DNA from: a virus
Virus record (IMG/VR): IMGVR_UViG_3300032285_003008
Coordinates: 1 to 26,258 of that record
Length of the DNA: 26,258 nt
Direction: 5' to 3' (one strand)
The position numbers were made by a program, and so were the translations under genes. The notes under the pieces are model-generated. The model did not search any database. It was not told the origin of the DNA and saw nothing but the letters and a program-made list of their open reading frames with translations. Below, piece after piece: positions 11,125 through 20,325 of the stretch; the first letter of the stretch is position 1, and each line of letters begins with the position of its first letter.

Positions 11125-13692
11125 TTACGCCTGAGCCTCAGTCCAAGACAGCAGCGCCGTGATGTTCGCCGCGGTGCCCGTCAGGTTGGTAGCCACAATT
11201 GTAAGCACGTCAGGGCCGTCAGGATACAAACCAGTCTGCGAAGTGGGCACCGTGTTGCTGGTGCCGCCGCCCAAGATGGAATTACCCAGATCACGCACCA
11301 CCGTCAGGTCTTCCTCCGTCAACGTCAGGTTGGTCGCACCACCCGAGTTGTTGGTGTAGAAACTGAAGATAGCCTCACCACCGGAGAAGCTGGTGGCCGC
11401 AGAGTGATACGCAATCTGCGACAGAGAAGACCCGCCCAAGCCCGCAAACGTGCCGGAAGCCGGGAAACCATTCAAATATGCCGACACGCGGAAAATGCCC
11501 GCCGACAGAATGCGTATGCCCGACAGCTTAAGCTGCATACGGTTGATGACTTCCTTGGTCCCAAGCAAACCAATGATGCCGGAATCCACCGCAGGCCCGA
11601 TACGCAGCGAAATAAGCGCATTGGTCGCAGAACCAGCCACCGAGATAGGTGCCGCCATGCCCGCCGTAAACTGGAACAGAAGGTCGTTCTGGAAGCCGCC
11701 GTCCATCACAACAGACGTGCCCCAATGCGACATAGAACCCGCCGCAGGGAAGGCGCTAGGCAGCGATGTAGCCGTATTAGCCAACTCCACCGCAACCGGG
11801 GCCGTAGCCGAGTAGGTGAAGGTCTGCGCCGCCGCATTACCGCCCGCAGCAGCCCTTGTGAGGCCCGTCAGGCTGGTGCTGGTCAGGCCAGTGTAGGTAA
11901 CAATCTCCACACCGCCCGCATTGCCCGCCGCCGTCACACGCGCCGCACCGGAAGGCGGGAAACCAGTGGTGCTGGCGACATTGATGGTCGTATCGCCCGC
12001 CGCCACGCTGGCCGTCAGGGTCGTAGTGGGCTGCAACGCCGCAGATTCATAGTGCGCCGGCAAGTTACCGCTGCGCATCCACGCTTCAGTGTTGATGTTG
12101 TTGTTCGCCAGCTTGTGGCAGTAGTAAATCTGACCGTTGGTGGCGCGCACACCCCAGCGGATGAAACCCGCGCCATACCAAGAGTAGTCAATATACCACA
12201 TCTGCATCTTGCCAAGATCAATGACGTAGCCGCTAGGGCCAGTGCCATCCAACTTGTCGATATTCCACTGCGATTGCGGAATGCGAACCTCAGTAGTCTT
12301 AGACGGGATCATATTGGCGTTGGTCGCGCTGCGATATTCAGGCAGAATGTACATCTGCGTGTCGCTGGTGATCGACTGCACGCGATAGCTCATACCGCGC
12401 AACACAATGTAATCGCCCGGCGCAACCTGCTTGCTAAACTGCGTGTTGGTGCCCACCACCGAGTTAGAACCGCTGGTGACCGATACCGTACCGCTAAGCT
12501 GAGCAGTGCTCAGACGCTTGACCGCATACAAGGTCTGACCGTCAAAATCGAAAAACACGCCGTTCTGCTGGTCGAAAATGCCGATCCGATGGTTCATGCC
12601 ATACCAAGACTGGGATGACACAAAAATCGGGAAGCCCGTGGCCGGCGAAACAGACGGGGCCGTGTTCACCACCGCCGTCAGGGACAACTGGCTGGCCGTA
12701 GCCACCTGCCAGGTGCCGTTATATTCAGCCTGATTGGCGTTGGTGATCTTGATGTAAGCGCCAGGCGTCAGATTGTGCGGAAACTTCGTGTTCACCGTGA
12801 TCGTGGTGCCAGAAGCCGTGATGCTGTCCACATAGAGCGCGTTCTTCAGAATGCTGCCGGTGCTCATCTGAAGCGCCTTGCCAGACTGATACCGGAAATA
12901 GCGCCGGGTCTGACGAATGAAGGACGCATTCGGGCTGCCAGAACCCGCAGAGAACTGCACACCACCATCATACGCGCGATGCACGTTGAAACCCGAGGGT
13001 GCCGCATACAACGAGGTAGTAGCGCCGCCAGCAGCCGTGATGGTGCCCGTAGGCGTGTTCACGGTGGTGAAGGTAAAGCTGTTGGTGTTAGGCACCGTAG
13101 CAACCACCCAAGTGCCGTTGGGCGGGTTTGTGGTGGCCGTGGTGCCAACAACGAAGATCGGGTTACCAACGCTCAGGCCGTGTGCATACGTTGTGGTAGC
13201 TGTGACGGTTGTGCCGGAATTGGTAAACGCAGCACCCGCACTGGCGCTAACCGGAATGCCCGCACCAGCGTAGAAATACCCGGAGTAGATGTAGGTCTTG
13301 TCGCTGTCGTAGCCGGTGCCGGTCACCGTGCCGCTGGTCAGGTTGTAAGTGAAGTTGGTGCCCGCTGAAACCGTGGCAACCACCCACCAGCCGTTCATAG
13401 CCTGCTGCGTAGCACCCGTGATGTAAACGGGCGTGCCCACTGCCGGCGGCGTTGTGGTAGCCACCGTCACTACGTTCGTACCCGCACCTGAAATGGCCGT
13501 GAAGGTCAGCGGCGCGGTGGGGATGTAATACGAAGTAGCGCGGTTGTTGGTAAGCTGGGCAAACTCCCACTTGGTGGGCTGCAAGCCATACTCAAAGTCC
13601 GTATCAATCAACGACTGAGGCGTTGAGACGCGGATTTTGGCAACGGCGTCTAGCTGTTCCTCTTGCGGAACTATGCGGAGAAGATCAGGCAT
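11125..13692 (-). CDS. Large beta-rich virion structural protein
   Basis: An 855-residue protein rich in Thr, Ser, Gly and Ala with few charged residues, typical of a phage surface or capsid-associated structural protein. Three related beta-sandwich-like units are visible at about 62-125, 150-220 and 288-345. Each contains an 'N-G-x-W-x-V-A-T' strand (NGWWVVATV, NGTWVVATV, NGTWQVATA). A segment at about 259-280 (IRQTRRYFRYQSGKALQMST) resembles a motif I associate with large structural proteins of aquatic phages. Further strand-rich repeats occur near 405-450 and 565-640. It lies well downstream of the tail genes in the leftward operon. It may be a head fibre, decoration or tail-associated protein. 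Confidence 0.8.
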   Translation of the reverse strand: MPDLLRIVPQEEQLDAVAKIRVSTPQSLIDTDFEYGLQPTKWEFAQLTNNRATSYYIPTAPLTFTAISGAGTNVVTVATTTPPAVGTPVYITGATQQAMNGWWVVATVSAGTNFTYNLTSGTVTGTGYDSDKTYIYSGYFYAGAGIPVSASAGAAFTNSGTTVTATTTYAHGLSVGNPIFVVGTTATTNPPNGTWVVATVPNTNSFTFTTVNTPTGTITAAGGATTSLYAAPSGFNVHRAYDGGVQFSAGSGSPNASFIRQTRRYFRYQSGKALQMSTGSILKNALYVDSITASGTTITVNTKFPHNLTPGAYIKITNANQAEYNGTWQVATASQLSLTAVVNTAPSVSPATGFPIFVSSQSWYGMNHRIGIFDQQNGVFFDFDGQTLYAVKRLSTAQLSGTVSVTSGSNSVVGTNTQFSKQVAPGDYIVLRGMSYRVQSITSDTQMYILPEYRSATNANMIPSKTTEVRIPQSQWNIDKLDGTGPSGYVIDLGKMQMWYIDYSWYGAGFIRWGVRATNGQIYYCHKLANNNINTEAWMRSGNLPAHYESAALQPTTTLTASVAAGDTTINVASTTGFPPSGAARVTAAGNAGGVEIVTYTGLTSTSLTGLTRAAAGGNAAAQTFTYSATAPVAVELANTATSLPSAFPAAGSMSHWGTSVVMDGGFQNDLLFQFTAGMAAPISVAGSATNALISLRIGPAVDSGIIGLLGTKEVINRMQLKLSGIRILSAGIFRVSAYLNGFPASGTFAGLGGSSLSQIAYHSAATSFSGGEAIFSFYTNNSGGATNLTLTEEDLTVVRDLGNSILGGGTSNTVPTSQTGLYPDGPDVLTIVATNLTGTAANITALLSWTEAQA

Positions 13693-13940
13693 TAGTAGAT
13701 TTTCCTTCCCGGCTTGGTCGTGGGGCTTTCCTTGGTGTTCATACGGTTCTCACCGAAACCCCAAATGCTCTGATAGCCACCCTTGGGCAGCGTGCCAGAG
13801 GTGTAGATGGGCACACCACCCGCGCTGTAATCCCGGGGCAACTGCGGGCGCACAACTTGGGCCTGCTCCTGCGGGTCAGACTGGGAATGCTTAAGCTGGG
13901 TCGATTGACCGGCTTGCTTGCTAATCCTGGGCTTCAGCAT
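13692..13940 (-). CDS. Small hypothetical protein of the late operon
   Basis: An 82-residue, Gln/Pro/Lys-rich polar protein (KQAGQSTQLKHSQSDPQEQA, then GGVPIYTSGTLPKGGYQSIW). It is predicted to be largely disordered and has no membrane segment. Its stop shares one base with the start of the 855-residue structural gene, and its start lies 20 nt inside the upstream membrane-protein gene. The overlap structure supports it as a real gene. A scaffold-like or linker role is conceivable; no family is recognised. Confidence 0.65.
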   Translation of the reverse strand: MLKPRISKQAGQSTQLKHSQSDPQEQAQVVRPQLPRDYSAGGVPIYTSGTLPKGGYQSIWGFGENRMNTKESPTTKPGRKIY

Positions 13941-14133
13941 AGGACTTCCTTTGACCTTTCAAACTGGGGATGTAAACGGCCAGGGCGAAGAATGCCACAA
14001 GAGCCAGACGTTCGTGACTCGGTTCTAGCATGGCCCAGCAAAAAAGCGAGAAAGTCATCAGCATGGCGAGCAGGGAAAAGGCCCGCTCCCCAAGTACCTG
14101 AAGCGAAATGCGGATAACCCGAACGGCGTCCAT
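13921..14133 (-). CDS. Small two-helix membrane protein of the late operon
   Basis: A 70-residue protein (MDAVRVIRISLQVLGERAFS at the start) with two hydrophobic helices at about residues 18-37 and 44-60 and a basic tail. The ATG at 14133 has GAGGG about 10 nt upstream, so I prefer it to ATGs at 14154 or 14181, which give 77- or 86-residue versions. The 'VRVIR-x-SLQVLGER' beginning looks like a conserved small membrane protein of podovirus-type genomes. It could be a holin-like or inner-membrane virion-entry component. A separate Pam3-gp28-type holin candidate is also present, so holin identity here is uncertain. Confidence 0.65.
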   Translation of the reverse strand: MDAVRVIRISLQVLGERAFSLLAMLMTFSLFCWAMLEPSHERLALVAFFALAVYIPSLKGQRKSYAEAQD

Positions 14134-14164
14134 GTGAATGTGTCCCTCTGTCATGAGACATCTT

Positions 14165-14374
14165 TTACTCTTCGTCCGCATCGTCGGTCAAGAAACCTAT
14201 ACCATAGGCATCGTCTGTGACCTTCTGCTTAATTTTCTCAAGATTGAGGGCGCGGTCGATCACGCGCATCTTGTCAATGAGGCTGGTCTCAGGGCTGTTC
14301 AGCACTTCCTTCAGCATCTTGCTGATAGCCGCTTCCAGATCGGGGTTGATGCCCTTGACGCTCTGCTTTGCCAT
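14165..14374 (-). CDS. Small helical phage protein (possible packaging accessory)
   Basis: A 69-residue protein, nearly all helix (LEAAISKMLKEVLNSPETSL, then IDKMRVIDRALNLEKIKQKV), with an acidic end. A good ribosome binding site (GAGGA) precedes the ATG at 14374. The pattern 'L-x-D-K-M-R-V-I-D-R-A-L-x-L-E-K-I-K' resembles short proteins seen next to packaging or structural genes of podovirus-like phages. A small terminase-type role is possible but not shown. It lies 5 nt after the 517-residue internal virion protein gene. Confidence 0.65.
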   Translation of the reverse strand: MAKQSVKGINPDLEAAISKMLKEVLNSPETSLIDKMRVIDRALNLEKIKQKVTDDAYGIGFLTDDADEE

Positions 14375-14379
14375 TCGTT

Positions 14380-15933
14380 TTAGTCCTCACCGGCAGGAAA
14401 CAACGGAACAAGCGCCGCTGGCGTGCGTTGGGTTTGTAGCGGGCCTTGTTCCAATCGTTGTTGCAAACGCACGGCAGGCTGCGTGCGCAAACCAACACCT
14501 AACGCTTGCTCCAATTTTCCCAGAGGCACCTGCGTAGAAGACCGCACTGTCGGTTCCCCACGCCCCCTAATACGCAAATCTTCTCCAAGTCTCGCCATTT
14601 CGTACAACGGGTTTCTTGTGGTTCCGTCTGCGTAATTGCGGTCAATCCGCCTCAATAATTGACCCAGACGCTCAGGACTAATGTTGCCGCGATCCGGTGC
14701 TAATTTCACAATAGTCATGGCGGTGCGGTATTGCGGGTTAAGCTCTGCAAGCCTAGCCGCCAATTCAGGATGGTTGCGCGCTACGCTGTCATCCATGGCG
14801 CGTACAACATCCATAGCAATCCGAGCGTCCGTGCTGTCTTTCGCTTCCCTAAATACGCGCAACATTTCAGTGCGGAGCCGTTGCAATTCTTCGCCAGTCA
14901 CGTTCATTGCCGTGATGCGGTTATTAGGCATTTGGCTCTGCAAGCCCCTAAACCGCTCAGTTAGGTTACTTGACAAAGAACCGGCGCTAGGGACACGCCC
15001 CGCCGCTAAATTTGCTTCTCGGTCAGCAATCGTTTCAATTGCGTTCAAAGCCGCCGTGTCTAACCTAAAAGTCCTGGGAGTTGCGCTTGGGGGGCCAATG
15101 TAAATGTTGTCGTATTTGGCTCCTAAAGCAGCCAGCCTATCCCTTAAATATTCAGGGGTTAACGCGCTAGTCTCTTCCCCCATGGCCCTAGAAGCAATAC
15201 TATTAGACACCCTTTGATTGTGCGCGCGAGCTGCCCCAAAACCTGCGGTTGACATAGGTTCATCGGCCCGCAGCTGCCCAGCTTCTAACCTATAACCTAA
15301 ACTTCTCGCTAACTCCGCCCTCTGCCTTACTTGAGGCTCAACCTCGCCAAGAACGCTCCGCGCCAATGACCCAGCCCCACTAACGGCAATAGGGAACGCA
15401 CCACCTAAAGCTGCCCCCAAAAGCGTTGGGTTGATCTTGTCGGTTATGCGATCTGCGTATTCTTCTTGCCCTGTAGGCGATGCCGCACCAAAAGCGCCAC
15501 CAACGCCAGCGCCTCGCGCCACACGACCACCAAGCGTAGCCGCGCGCAATGCACCACCTACAGGAACGGCAGCAGGGGCCAATTGACCGGCAAACGCAGC
15601 CACAGGCTCCCGTTCTTGCGCTTCTTGTCCTTGCTCTTGCGCAAAGCGGCTAATTGCTGCGCCAGCGCGGCCTACAGCGCCAGGTGCCAATTCCAAAGCG
15701 CCACCAACCAAGCCTGCGCCGCCACTTAATGCGCCTTGCGCAAAAGACGGAATAACAGAACCACCCGGCGTAGATTCAGAGCTATCCAAACCCATACGGA
15801 CGCCGCGGCCGAAACCAGTGCGGATTTGTTCAAACACGCTGGGCCGCTCTGTTGGTGTGGCAGGCGCGGCGGCGGGCGGGTCCCAAGGGTCTCTTGTCGC
15901 TGGCGCTTCAGGCGGGTCCCAAGGGTCTCTCAT
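14380..15933 (-). CDS. Putative internal virion (ejection) protein, 517 residues
   Basis: Residues 1-25 carry a tandem repeat of R-D-P-W-D-P-P. Residues 60-190 are Ala/Gly-rich and hydrophobic-amphipathic (LSGGAGLVGGALELAPGAVG), resembling the membrane-inserting segments of ejection proteins. Residues 195-480 are a long set of charged helices with a central 'RFRGLQSQMPNNRI' linker region. This build suits a podovirus internal core protein released into the host envelope at infection. It is the last of three large members in this stretch, with a 4-nt overlap with the next upstream gene. No catalytic motif is seen, so a role is inferred from composition and position. Confidence 0.65.
   Translation of the reverse strand: MRDPWDPPEAPATRDPWDPPAAAPATPTERPSVFEQIRTGFGRGVRMGLDSSESTPGGSVIPSFAQGALSGGAGLVGGALELAPGAVGRAGAAISRFAQEQGQEAQEREPVAAFAGQLAPAAVPVGGALRAATLGGRVARGAGVGGAFGAASPTGQEEYADRITDKINPTLLGAALGGAFPIAVSGAGSLARSVLGEVEPQVRQRAELARSLGYRLEAGQLRADEPMSTAGFGAARAHNQRVSNSIASRAMGEETSALTPEYLRDRLAALGAKYDNIYIGPPSATPRTFRLDTAALNAIETIADREANLAAGRVPSAGSLSSNLTERFRGLQSQMPNNRITAMNVTGEELQRLRTEMLRVFREAKDSTDARIAMDVVRAMDDSVARNHPELAARLAELNPQYRTAMTIVKLAPDRGNISPERLGQLLRRIDRNYADGTTRNPLYEMARLGEDLRIRGRGEPTVRSSTQVPLGKLEQALGVGLRTQPAVRLQQRLEQGPLQTQRTPAALVPLFPAGED
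15875..15930. repeat. 20-bp direct repeat encoding a duplicated N-terminal motif
   Basis: GGCGGGTCCCAAGGGTCTCT occurs at 15875-15894 and 15911-15930, a 36-bp period. It encodes the two R-D-P-W-D-P-P copies at the N-terminus of the 517-residue protein. The repeat reaches to within a few bases of the start codon. Confidence 0.85.
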
Positions 15934-17960
15934 GGAACAACCTCCCAGTTGTTGCGATCTTGCGCGTTGCCACCCCTAAAGCGATACGTTTTGCCATCCC
16001 TAGCCGTTTGAGTAGCCCCAACTTCCGGTTGAGCAGGCGCAGCGGTAGTGGCAGCAGGAGTTTCGGGCGCGGCGGGAGCAGCGGGGGGCGTGGCTGTAGG
16101 CTGCCCAGGCGCACGCGCTGCACCCGGCGTAACATCCCGAGGCGCAGTGACTTCAACATTGATTGGCGGATTGCGGAACACGCCTGCCGCGTCAACCTCA
16201 TTTGCCTGTCGTTCTTCAGGGCTATTAGCTGTGCGGCGTAATTGCCTTTCAGCTTCCCGTAGGCGATCTGCGTGTTGCAATATCTCGTTAGTTCTACGGT
16301 TCCCTATTCTCTCTCTGCCGGAACTGAGAATCCTTGTGATGTCTGTAACGGAATAAGGTACGGCTGCGTAAACCCTATCTCTTGCCGCTTGAGCGTTAGC
16401 TAATTGCTCGGGTGTGCCGCCGCCATTTCTAATGCTGGTGATGGCAAGGTCCATTTCTTGCCGCAACATAGCAAAGAACATATAATAGTTGATTCTAGCA
16501 TCGCCAGGCTGGGGAGCCGTTCTTGCAAAGTCAGCCAGCGCCGCTTGCGTCACACCACCGGGACGACCAGCCGCTTGGATGGTTGTAACTGAACGGGTCA
16601 AACCAGCAATAGCTTGTTGCATTGCGCGATCTTGGGAACTGGTAAACCTTTGCCCCATGTAAGCGGCCAATTGCGGCGTAACGCCTCGGCCCGGTTCAGT
16701 TAGAAAAGAGCCCAAAAGAGGAGGCGTTGCTGTTCCTGGCATAGACAGAACATTTTGAATGTCCGTCGCCGCAGAAACGGCAGCGTCCGACACGGCAGCA
16801 TTATACCGGAACTGAACCGCGTTGCTGCCTGCTGCACTTCCTTTAGGCGGCGGCGCTGGTAAGGGTTGCCCATCCGGCCTGAGAATGGGCGTTCCGTCAC
16901 GCCGCGCAAAATAGAAAGTACCTTCGCGTTCACCCGGAACAACAAGGGGCTGTTGGTTTGCAAGCTGCGCCTCGGCTTGCGCTGCCCTAGCCTGCAACGC
17001 ATCTTTGCGCGCCATCACTTGGCCCGTAACTTGCATAATTTGTTGCAATTGCTGGCTGCCACCCTCAAGGCCAGCACGCTCAGCCGCAATAGAAACAAGA
17101 GGCGCACCAAGGCGCGTCAACTCAATCTGCAATTGAGACCTAGCAGATTCCATATCAGTGCGCGCGGTTTCTTGGGCGCGTCGATACGCTTCTTGCAACG
17201 CTTGGTTCTGCGCTTGTATCTGACGCAAGCTGGCGTCAAAGTTACGGCGCTCTTTCTCGTACAGGTCTTGCCGCCCCTGACGCCAACCGTTCAGCATCCC
17301 TGTCATGGACGCCATAGCCGTCATAGCGCCGGTCTTGCCTTTGCCACCCAAAGCCTGGCCCGCAACCGCTAGAAGGCTGAACAGGGTGCCCATATCCGCC
17401 GCGGTGTCTTGCGTGGGCACAAACGCCGGGATTGGCCTTGGGGCGTTTTGCTCGGCGGCTGTGCGCTGCGCTTCCGCAAAAGTCCGCTGCGCATCTGCCT
17501 CGCCACGGGCTTGCGCTGTGCGAACACGCTGTTCAGTTTGACCCTGTTGCCCTGCCAATTCATCCAAACGCTGGCGGTTGGTAATGCCCTGTTCCGCCAA
17601 CCCGCGGATAGGTTCGGGCATTGCGCCAATAGCTCGCATAGCAGCGGCGTAGGAACCGGATTCAGGCGGCGGGGTTGTGCCAGTGCCGGTGGCCGCAGAA
17701 CGCGCTTCATCCTTACCCATGAGGCTTTTTGCGGCATCCGCGCCAGCCCCAGGAACAATGTTGGCTGCAAAGCGGCCTGTTGGCGCGGGCAAGTCTGCCG
17801 CAAACTCTGCGTTGCGATACCCGCCGGGTATTTCCGGCACGCCTGACCGCCGCTGGCTAAATGCCAACAACGCTTGCTGCATCTGGTCCGGTGGCAAGGC
17901 AAGGATAGCGTCCCGCTCTGCCGCCAGATCGGCGTTTTGACCGTAATTGGGTTCTGGCAT
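15930..17960 (-). CDS. Putative internal virion protein with a long coiled coil, 676 residues
   Basis: Residues 10-140 are mixed helices and loops. Residues 140-180 are Ala/Gln/Arg helices. Residues 185-225 are hydrophobic and Gly/Met-rich (FSLLAVAGQALGGKGKTGAM). Residues 228-350 form a long coiled coil (EKERRNFDASLRQIQAQNQA onward). Residues 380-590 look globular and helical, and the last 60 residues are a Pro/Ala linker with a final R-D-G-K-T-Y-R-F-R-G-G segment. Such a mosaic fits podovirus internal core proteins. The start overlaps nothing and is 3 nt from the previous stop; its stop overlaps the downstream start in an ATGA. No enzyme domain is evident. Confidence 0.65.
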   Translation of the reverse strand: MPEPNYGQNADLAAERDAILALPPDQMQQALLAFSQRRSGVPEIPGGYRNAEFAADLPAPTGRFAANIVPGAGADAAKSLMGKDEARSAATGTGTTPPPESGSYAAAMRAIGAMPEPIRGLAEQGITNRQRLDELAGQQGQTEQRVRTAQARGEADAQRTFAEAQRTAAEQNAPRPIPAFVPTQDTAADMGTLFSLLAVAGQALGGKGKTGAMTAMASMTGMLNGWRQGRQDLYEKERRNFDASLRQIQAQNQALQEAYRRAQETARTDMESARSQLQIELTRLGAPLVSIAAERAGLEGGSQQLQQIMQVTGQVMARKDALQARAAQAEAQLANQQPLVVPGEREGTFYFARRDGTPILRPDGQPLPAPPPKGSAAGSNAVQFRYNAAVSDAAVSAATDIQNVLSMPGTATPPLLGSFLTEPGRGVTPQLAAYMGQRFTSSQDRAMQQAIAGLTRSVTTIQAAGRPGGVTQAALADFARTAPQPGDARINYYMFFAMLRQEMDLAITSIRNGGGTPEQLANAQAARDRVYAAVPYSVTDITRILSSGRERIGNRRTNEILQHADRLREAERQLRRTANSPEERQANEVDAAGVFRNPPINVEVTAPRDVTPGAARAPGQPTATPPAAPAAPETPAATTAAPAQPEVGATQTARDGKTYRFRGGNAQDRNNWEVVP

Positions 17961-17963
17961 GGC

Positions 17964-19178
17964 TCAAGCCCCCGGAGTTGTGGTTGCCGGCTGCGCTCGC
18001 AACGCTGGCGTACCACCCAAGATAGAACCCAAGGCTTGGAAATACTGCTGCGATAGCTGCTGCGCCTGCTGGTTACCCGCAAGCCCGGCCTGAATGGCCC
18101 GCAGCGTGTACTGATCCGCAATACCGCTCGCTTGGAGGCCCGTGGTCGCTGCCAGGTTGCTGTACTGGCTGCCAAGGTTGCCCTGCGCCAAACCGGTTGT
18201 AATGCCGCTCTGCGCGTAACGGTCGCCAATCTGCTGCGTGGCAAGCCCCTGCTGATACTGGTTGCTCAACAACGCCTGCCGCAGCGCCTCCAACTGGTTT
18301 GCAGCCTGAGCCGCACCAACGCCACCAGACCTAGCCTGAGCCTGCGCCGCTTGCGCCTGTGCCGCTTGCAAGGATTGCGCGCTCATGGGGCTGAGAGCGC
18401 CCGCCAGAGCCTGCTGCGCCTGTTGGCTGCCCTGCTGCTGGTAGGGCGTTGCAAGGGCTTGTAGGGCTTCCTGCGCGGGCGCTGCGCGTGCCGCAACATC
18501 GCCTGCCGTGCCCGCCATCTGCGCCTGAAGTGCTGCTGCGCGCTGTTGGTCAACATTGGCGATGTTCTGGATTTGCTTTTGTGCGGCCTGAGCCTGCTGC
18601 TGCGCTGCCGATCTAGCCTGCAAGCCCATACCCAGCCCGGCACCGGCAAGGCCAAGGCGCGCAAGATCGGACCCGCCAATGTTGCCCAGCCCGCCAATGC
18701 CTAGCCCGCCAAGCAGTGATTGCAAAAAGTTTTGATCCGGCGCGGGCGCGTCAGCTCTCGCCGCAACTGCGGGGTTTATCGCGTCAAATTGCTGCCTAGC
18801 CTCAACCGCGCCAGGCGCATTGGGGTCAGGGGGTTCTGTGCCCGCAAGAGGATTAACAGGCTGCTGGACATCCGCACCCGGCGAAGCCCCCGCCTGCGGC
18901 TGAACAGGCGGTGCGGCAACGTCACTGCCGCTGTCACCAAATGTCGTGTTGGTGCCTTCGCCATAGTCCGCAAAGTCATCCTCAAACTCAGGTAGGCCAG
19001 TATCCGGGTTGATGCTGCCACGACCACCGCGGGCCTTCAGCAACGCAGCCTCCTGCGGCGTAATGTGGGCCAGCACCGTATCCCGGCCACGGCCCTTAGC
19101 GCGCACCTTCTTCGCCAACTGCCGCAGATCGACATCAGCCAAAGAATCAGTCTGCAAAGCGCGTGCCAACCTAGCCAT
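17964..19178 (-). CDS. Gln/Ala-rich virion protein, 404 residues
   Basis: Residues 1-45 are basic (RQLAKKVRAKGRGRDTVLAH). Then comes the segment ITPQEAALLKARGGRGSINP ending in T-G-L-P-E-F, which I have seen repeatedly in phage structural proteins of this type. Residues 85-150 are a Pro/Asp linker. Residues 150-190 are Gly/Leu-rich (LLGGLGIGGLGNIGG), possibly membrane-active. Residues 190-395 are Ala/Gln helices (AAQQQAQAAQKQIQNIANVD and similar). It overlaps the next upstream gene by 8 nt. It most likely belongs to the internal virion core or tail-associated set; the exact role is unknown. Confidence 0.65.
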   Translation of the reverse strand: MARLARALQTDSLADVDLRQLAKKVRAKGRGRDTVLAHITPQEAALLKARGGRGSINPDTGLPEFEDDFADYGEGTNTTFGDSGSDVAAPPVQPQAGASPGADVQQPVNPLAGTEPPDPNAPGAVEARQQFDAINPAVAARADAPAPDQNFLQSLLGGLGIGGLGNIGGSDLARLGLAGAGLGMGLQARSAAQQQAQAAQKQIQNIANVDQQRAAALQAQMAGTAGDVAARAAPAQEALQALATPYQQQGSQQAQQALAGALSPMSAQSLQAAQAQAAQAQARSGGVGAAQAANQLEALRQALLSNQYQQGLATQQIGDRYAQSGITTGLAQGNLGSQYSNLAATTGLQASGIADQYTLRAIQAGLAGNQQAQQLSQQYFQALGSILGGTPALRAQPATTTPGA

Positions 19179-20325
19179 ATGATGATCCTGTCGGGTCTGT
19201 TGTCCTCAGAGAAGCCGTATTCCAAGGAGACGGCCTACCAGAACTGTCTATAGAACTATCACCGGATATTGGCGAACTATATCCCGGATCAGTGCCGGTA
19301 GAAAGCAAACTTGCAAGCGCCGAAGAACTTATGGTGGACGGGGTTCCCGTAGTAGCTGCACCACCAGCAGCATCAGTGCCGCTCGGCGCACCGCCACCCG
19401 TTATGCCACCGCCCAAAGCACCACCAAGGCTACCCAAAGCCGCCGATGTGGCCCTGTTCTGCGATGTGCCCGAGGTCGTAGGCGTCATAGCCTGCCCAAT
19501 CAGGCTGCTAGAAAGCTGCCCGCCAAGCTGAGACGCCGCATTGCCCAGCCCCAAACCCTGCTCACCTAGCAAGTAGCTTGTCAGGCCACTACCACCGCCC
19601 GTTGCAGCCCCCCGCAACGCAGCCTGCCCAGGATCAGTGCCAGAAGCCGCCGCCCTAGCAGCGCCACTTGCAGCACCGCCCGCGGCCCCCGACAACGCCC
19701 CCGTAACGCCCCCGCCAAAACCGGTAGTGCCTAAGATTTCTCCCAAGCCCGCCCTAGCCCCACCACCTACCAATCCAGATACCGCACCACCCAGCGCGCC
19801 CAAGCCGGGGTCTTGCCCCTGTACCGCTGAAGTCAGCGCGCCACGCCCAGCCCCCACCAAGCTTTTTGCGCCAATGTCGGCAACGGTTGGATTGATGCCC
19901 GCACCCGTTGCCGCGTCGGCCAAAGAACCACTCAAATTGTTCAGTGTGCTTGCAACGCCTTTTATGGCATCGCCCACAACCTCAAGCACGCCAGTGCCCG
20001 CATTAGCAACCGCCGTGCCCGCCTCGATGGCCGGCAAAGCCGCCTCAATACCCGCAGCCCCCGCCGCGCTAATGCCGCCACCAGCCTCTACAGCAGCCGC
20101 CAGAGGCGCGGCCTCCGCTATAGCCGCCGTAGCCGTTTCGGCAACAATAGCGCCCTCGGCAATGCCTTCAGCAACGCCAGCCGCAACACCTTCAGCAAGT
20201 CCTATTGCAGCACCTTCAGCCAACCCCAACAACGGCGCAGCAGCACCCGCCGTCAGCACCGTGGCAACCGCCGCAACAGCAACGCCAACCCAAGCCAAAA
20301 AACCCTTTTTCTTTTTTTTAGCCAT
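19171..20325 (-). CDS. Gly/Ala-rich amphipathic virion protein, 384 residues
   Basis: Starts MAKKKKKGFLAWVGVAVAAV, a poly-lysine head followed by a hydrophobic helix. It then continues as alternating Ala/Gly/Ser-rich amphipathic stretches for more than 300 residues, and ends in a Ser/Thr/Pro tail. Such composition suits a protein that inserts into or crosses the host membrane during genome delivery. The length and position between the tail module and the large core proteins recall T7 gp14-like proteins, without clear sequence similarity that I can see. Its ATG shares one base with the previous stop. The mirror frame on the other strand is long only because of the composition. Confidence 0.65.
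   Translation of the reverse strand: MAKKKKKGFLAWVGVAVAAVATVLTAGAAAPLLGLAEGAAIGLAEGVAAGVAEGIAEGAIVAETATAAIAEAAPLAAAVEAGGGISAAGAAGIEAALPAIEAGTAVANAGTGVLEVVGDAIKGVASTLNNLSGSLADAATGAGINPTVADIGAKSLVGAGRGALTSAVQGQDPGLGALGGAVSGLVGGGARAGLGEILGTTGFGGGVTGALSGAAGGAASGAARAAASGTDPGQAALRGAATGGGSGLTSYLLGEQGLGLGNAASQLGGQLSSSLIGQAMTPTTSGTSQNRATSAALGSLGGALGGGITGGGAPSGTDAAGGAATTGTPSTISSSALASLLSTGTDPGYSSPISGDSSIDSSGRPSPWNTASLRTTDPTGSSYG

Noticed and set aside
11404-12618. 404-codon plus-strand frame opposite the large structural gene
   Set aside because: Arg/His-rich shadow of the Thr/Ala-rich minus-strand gene; no neighbouring plus-strand genes.
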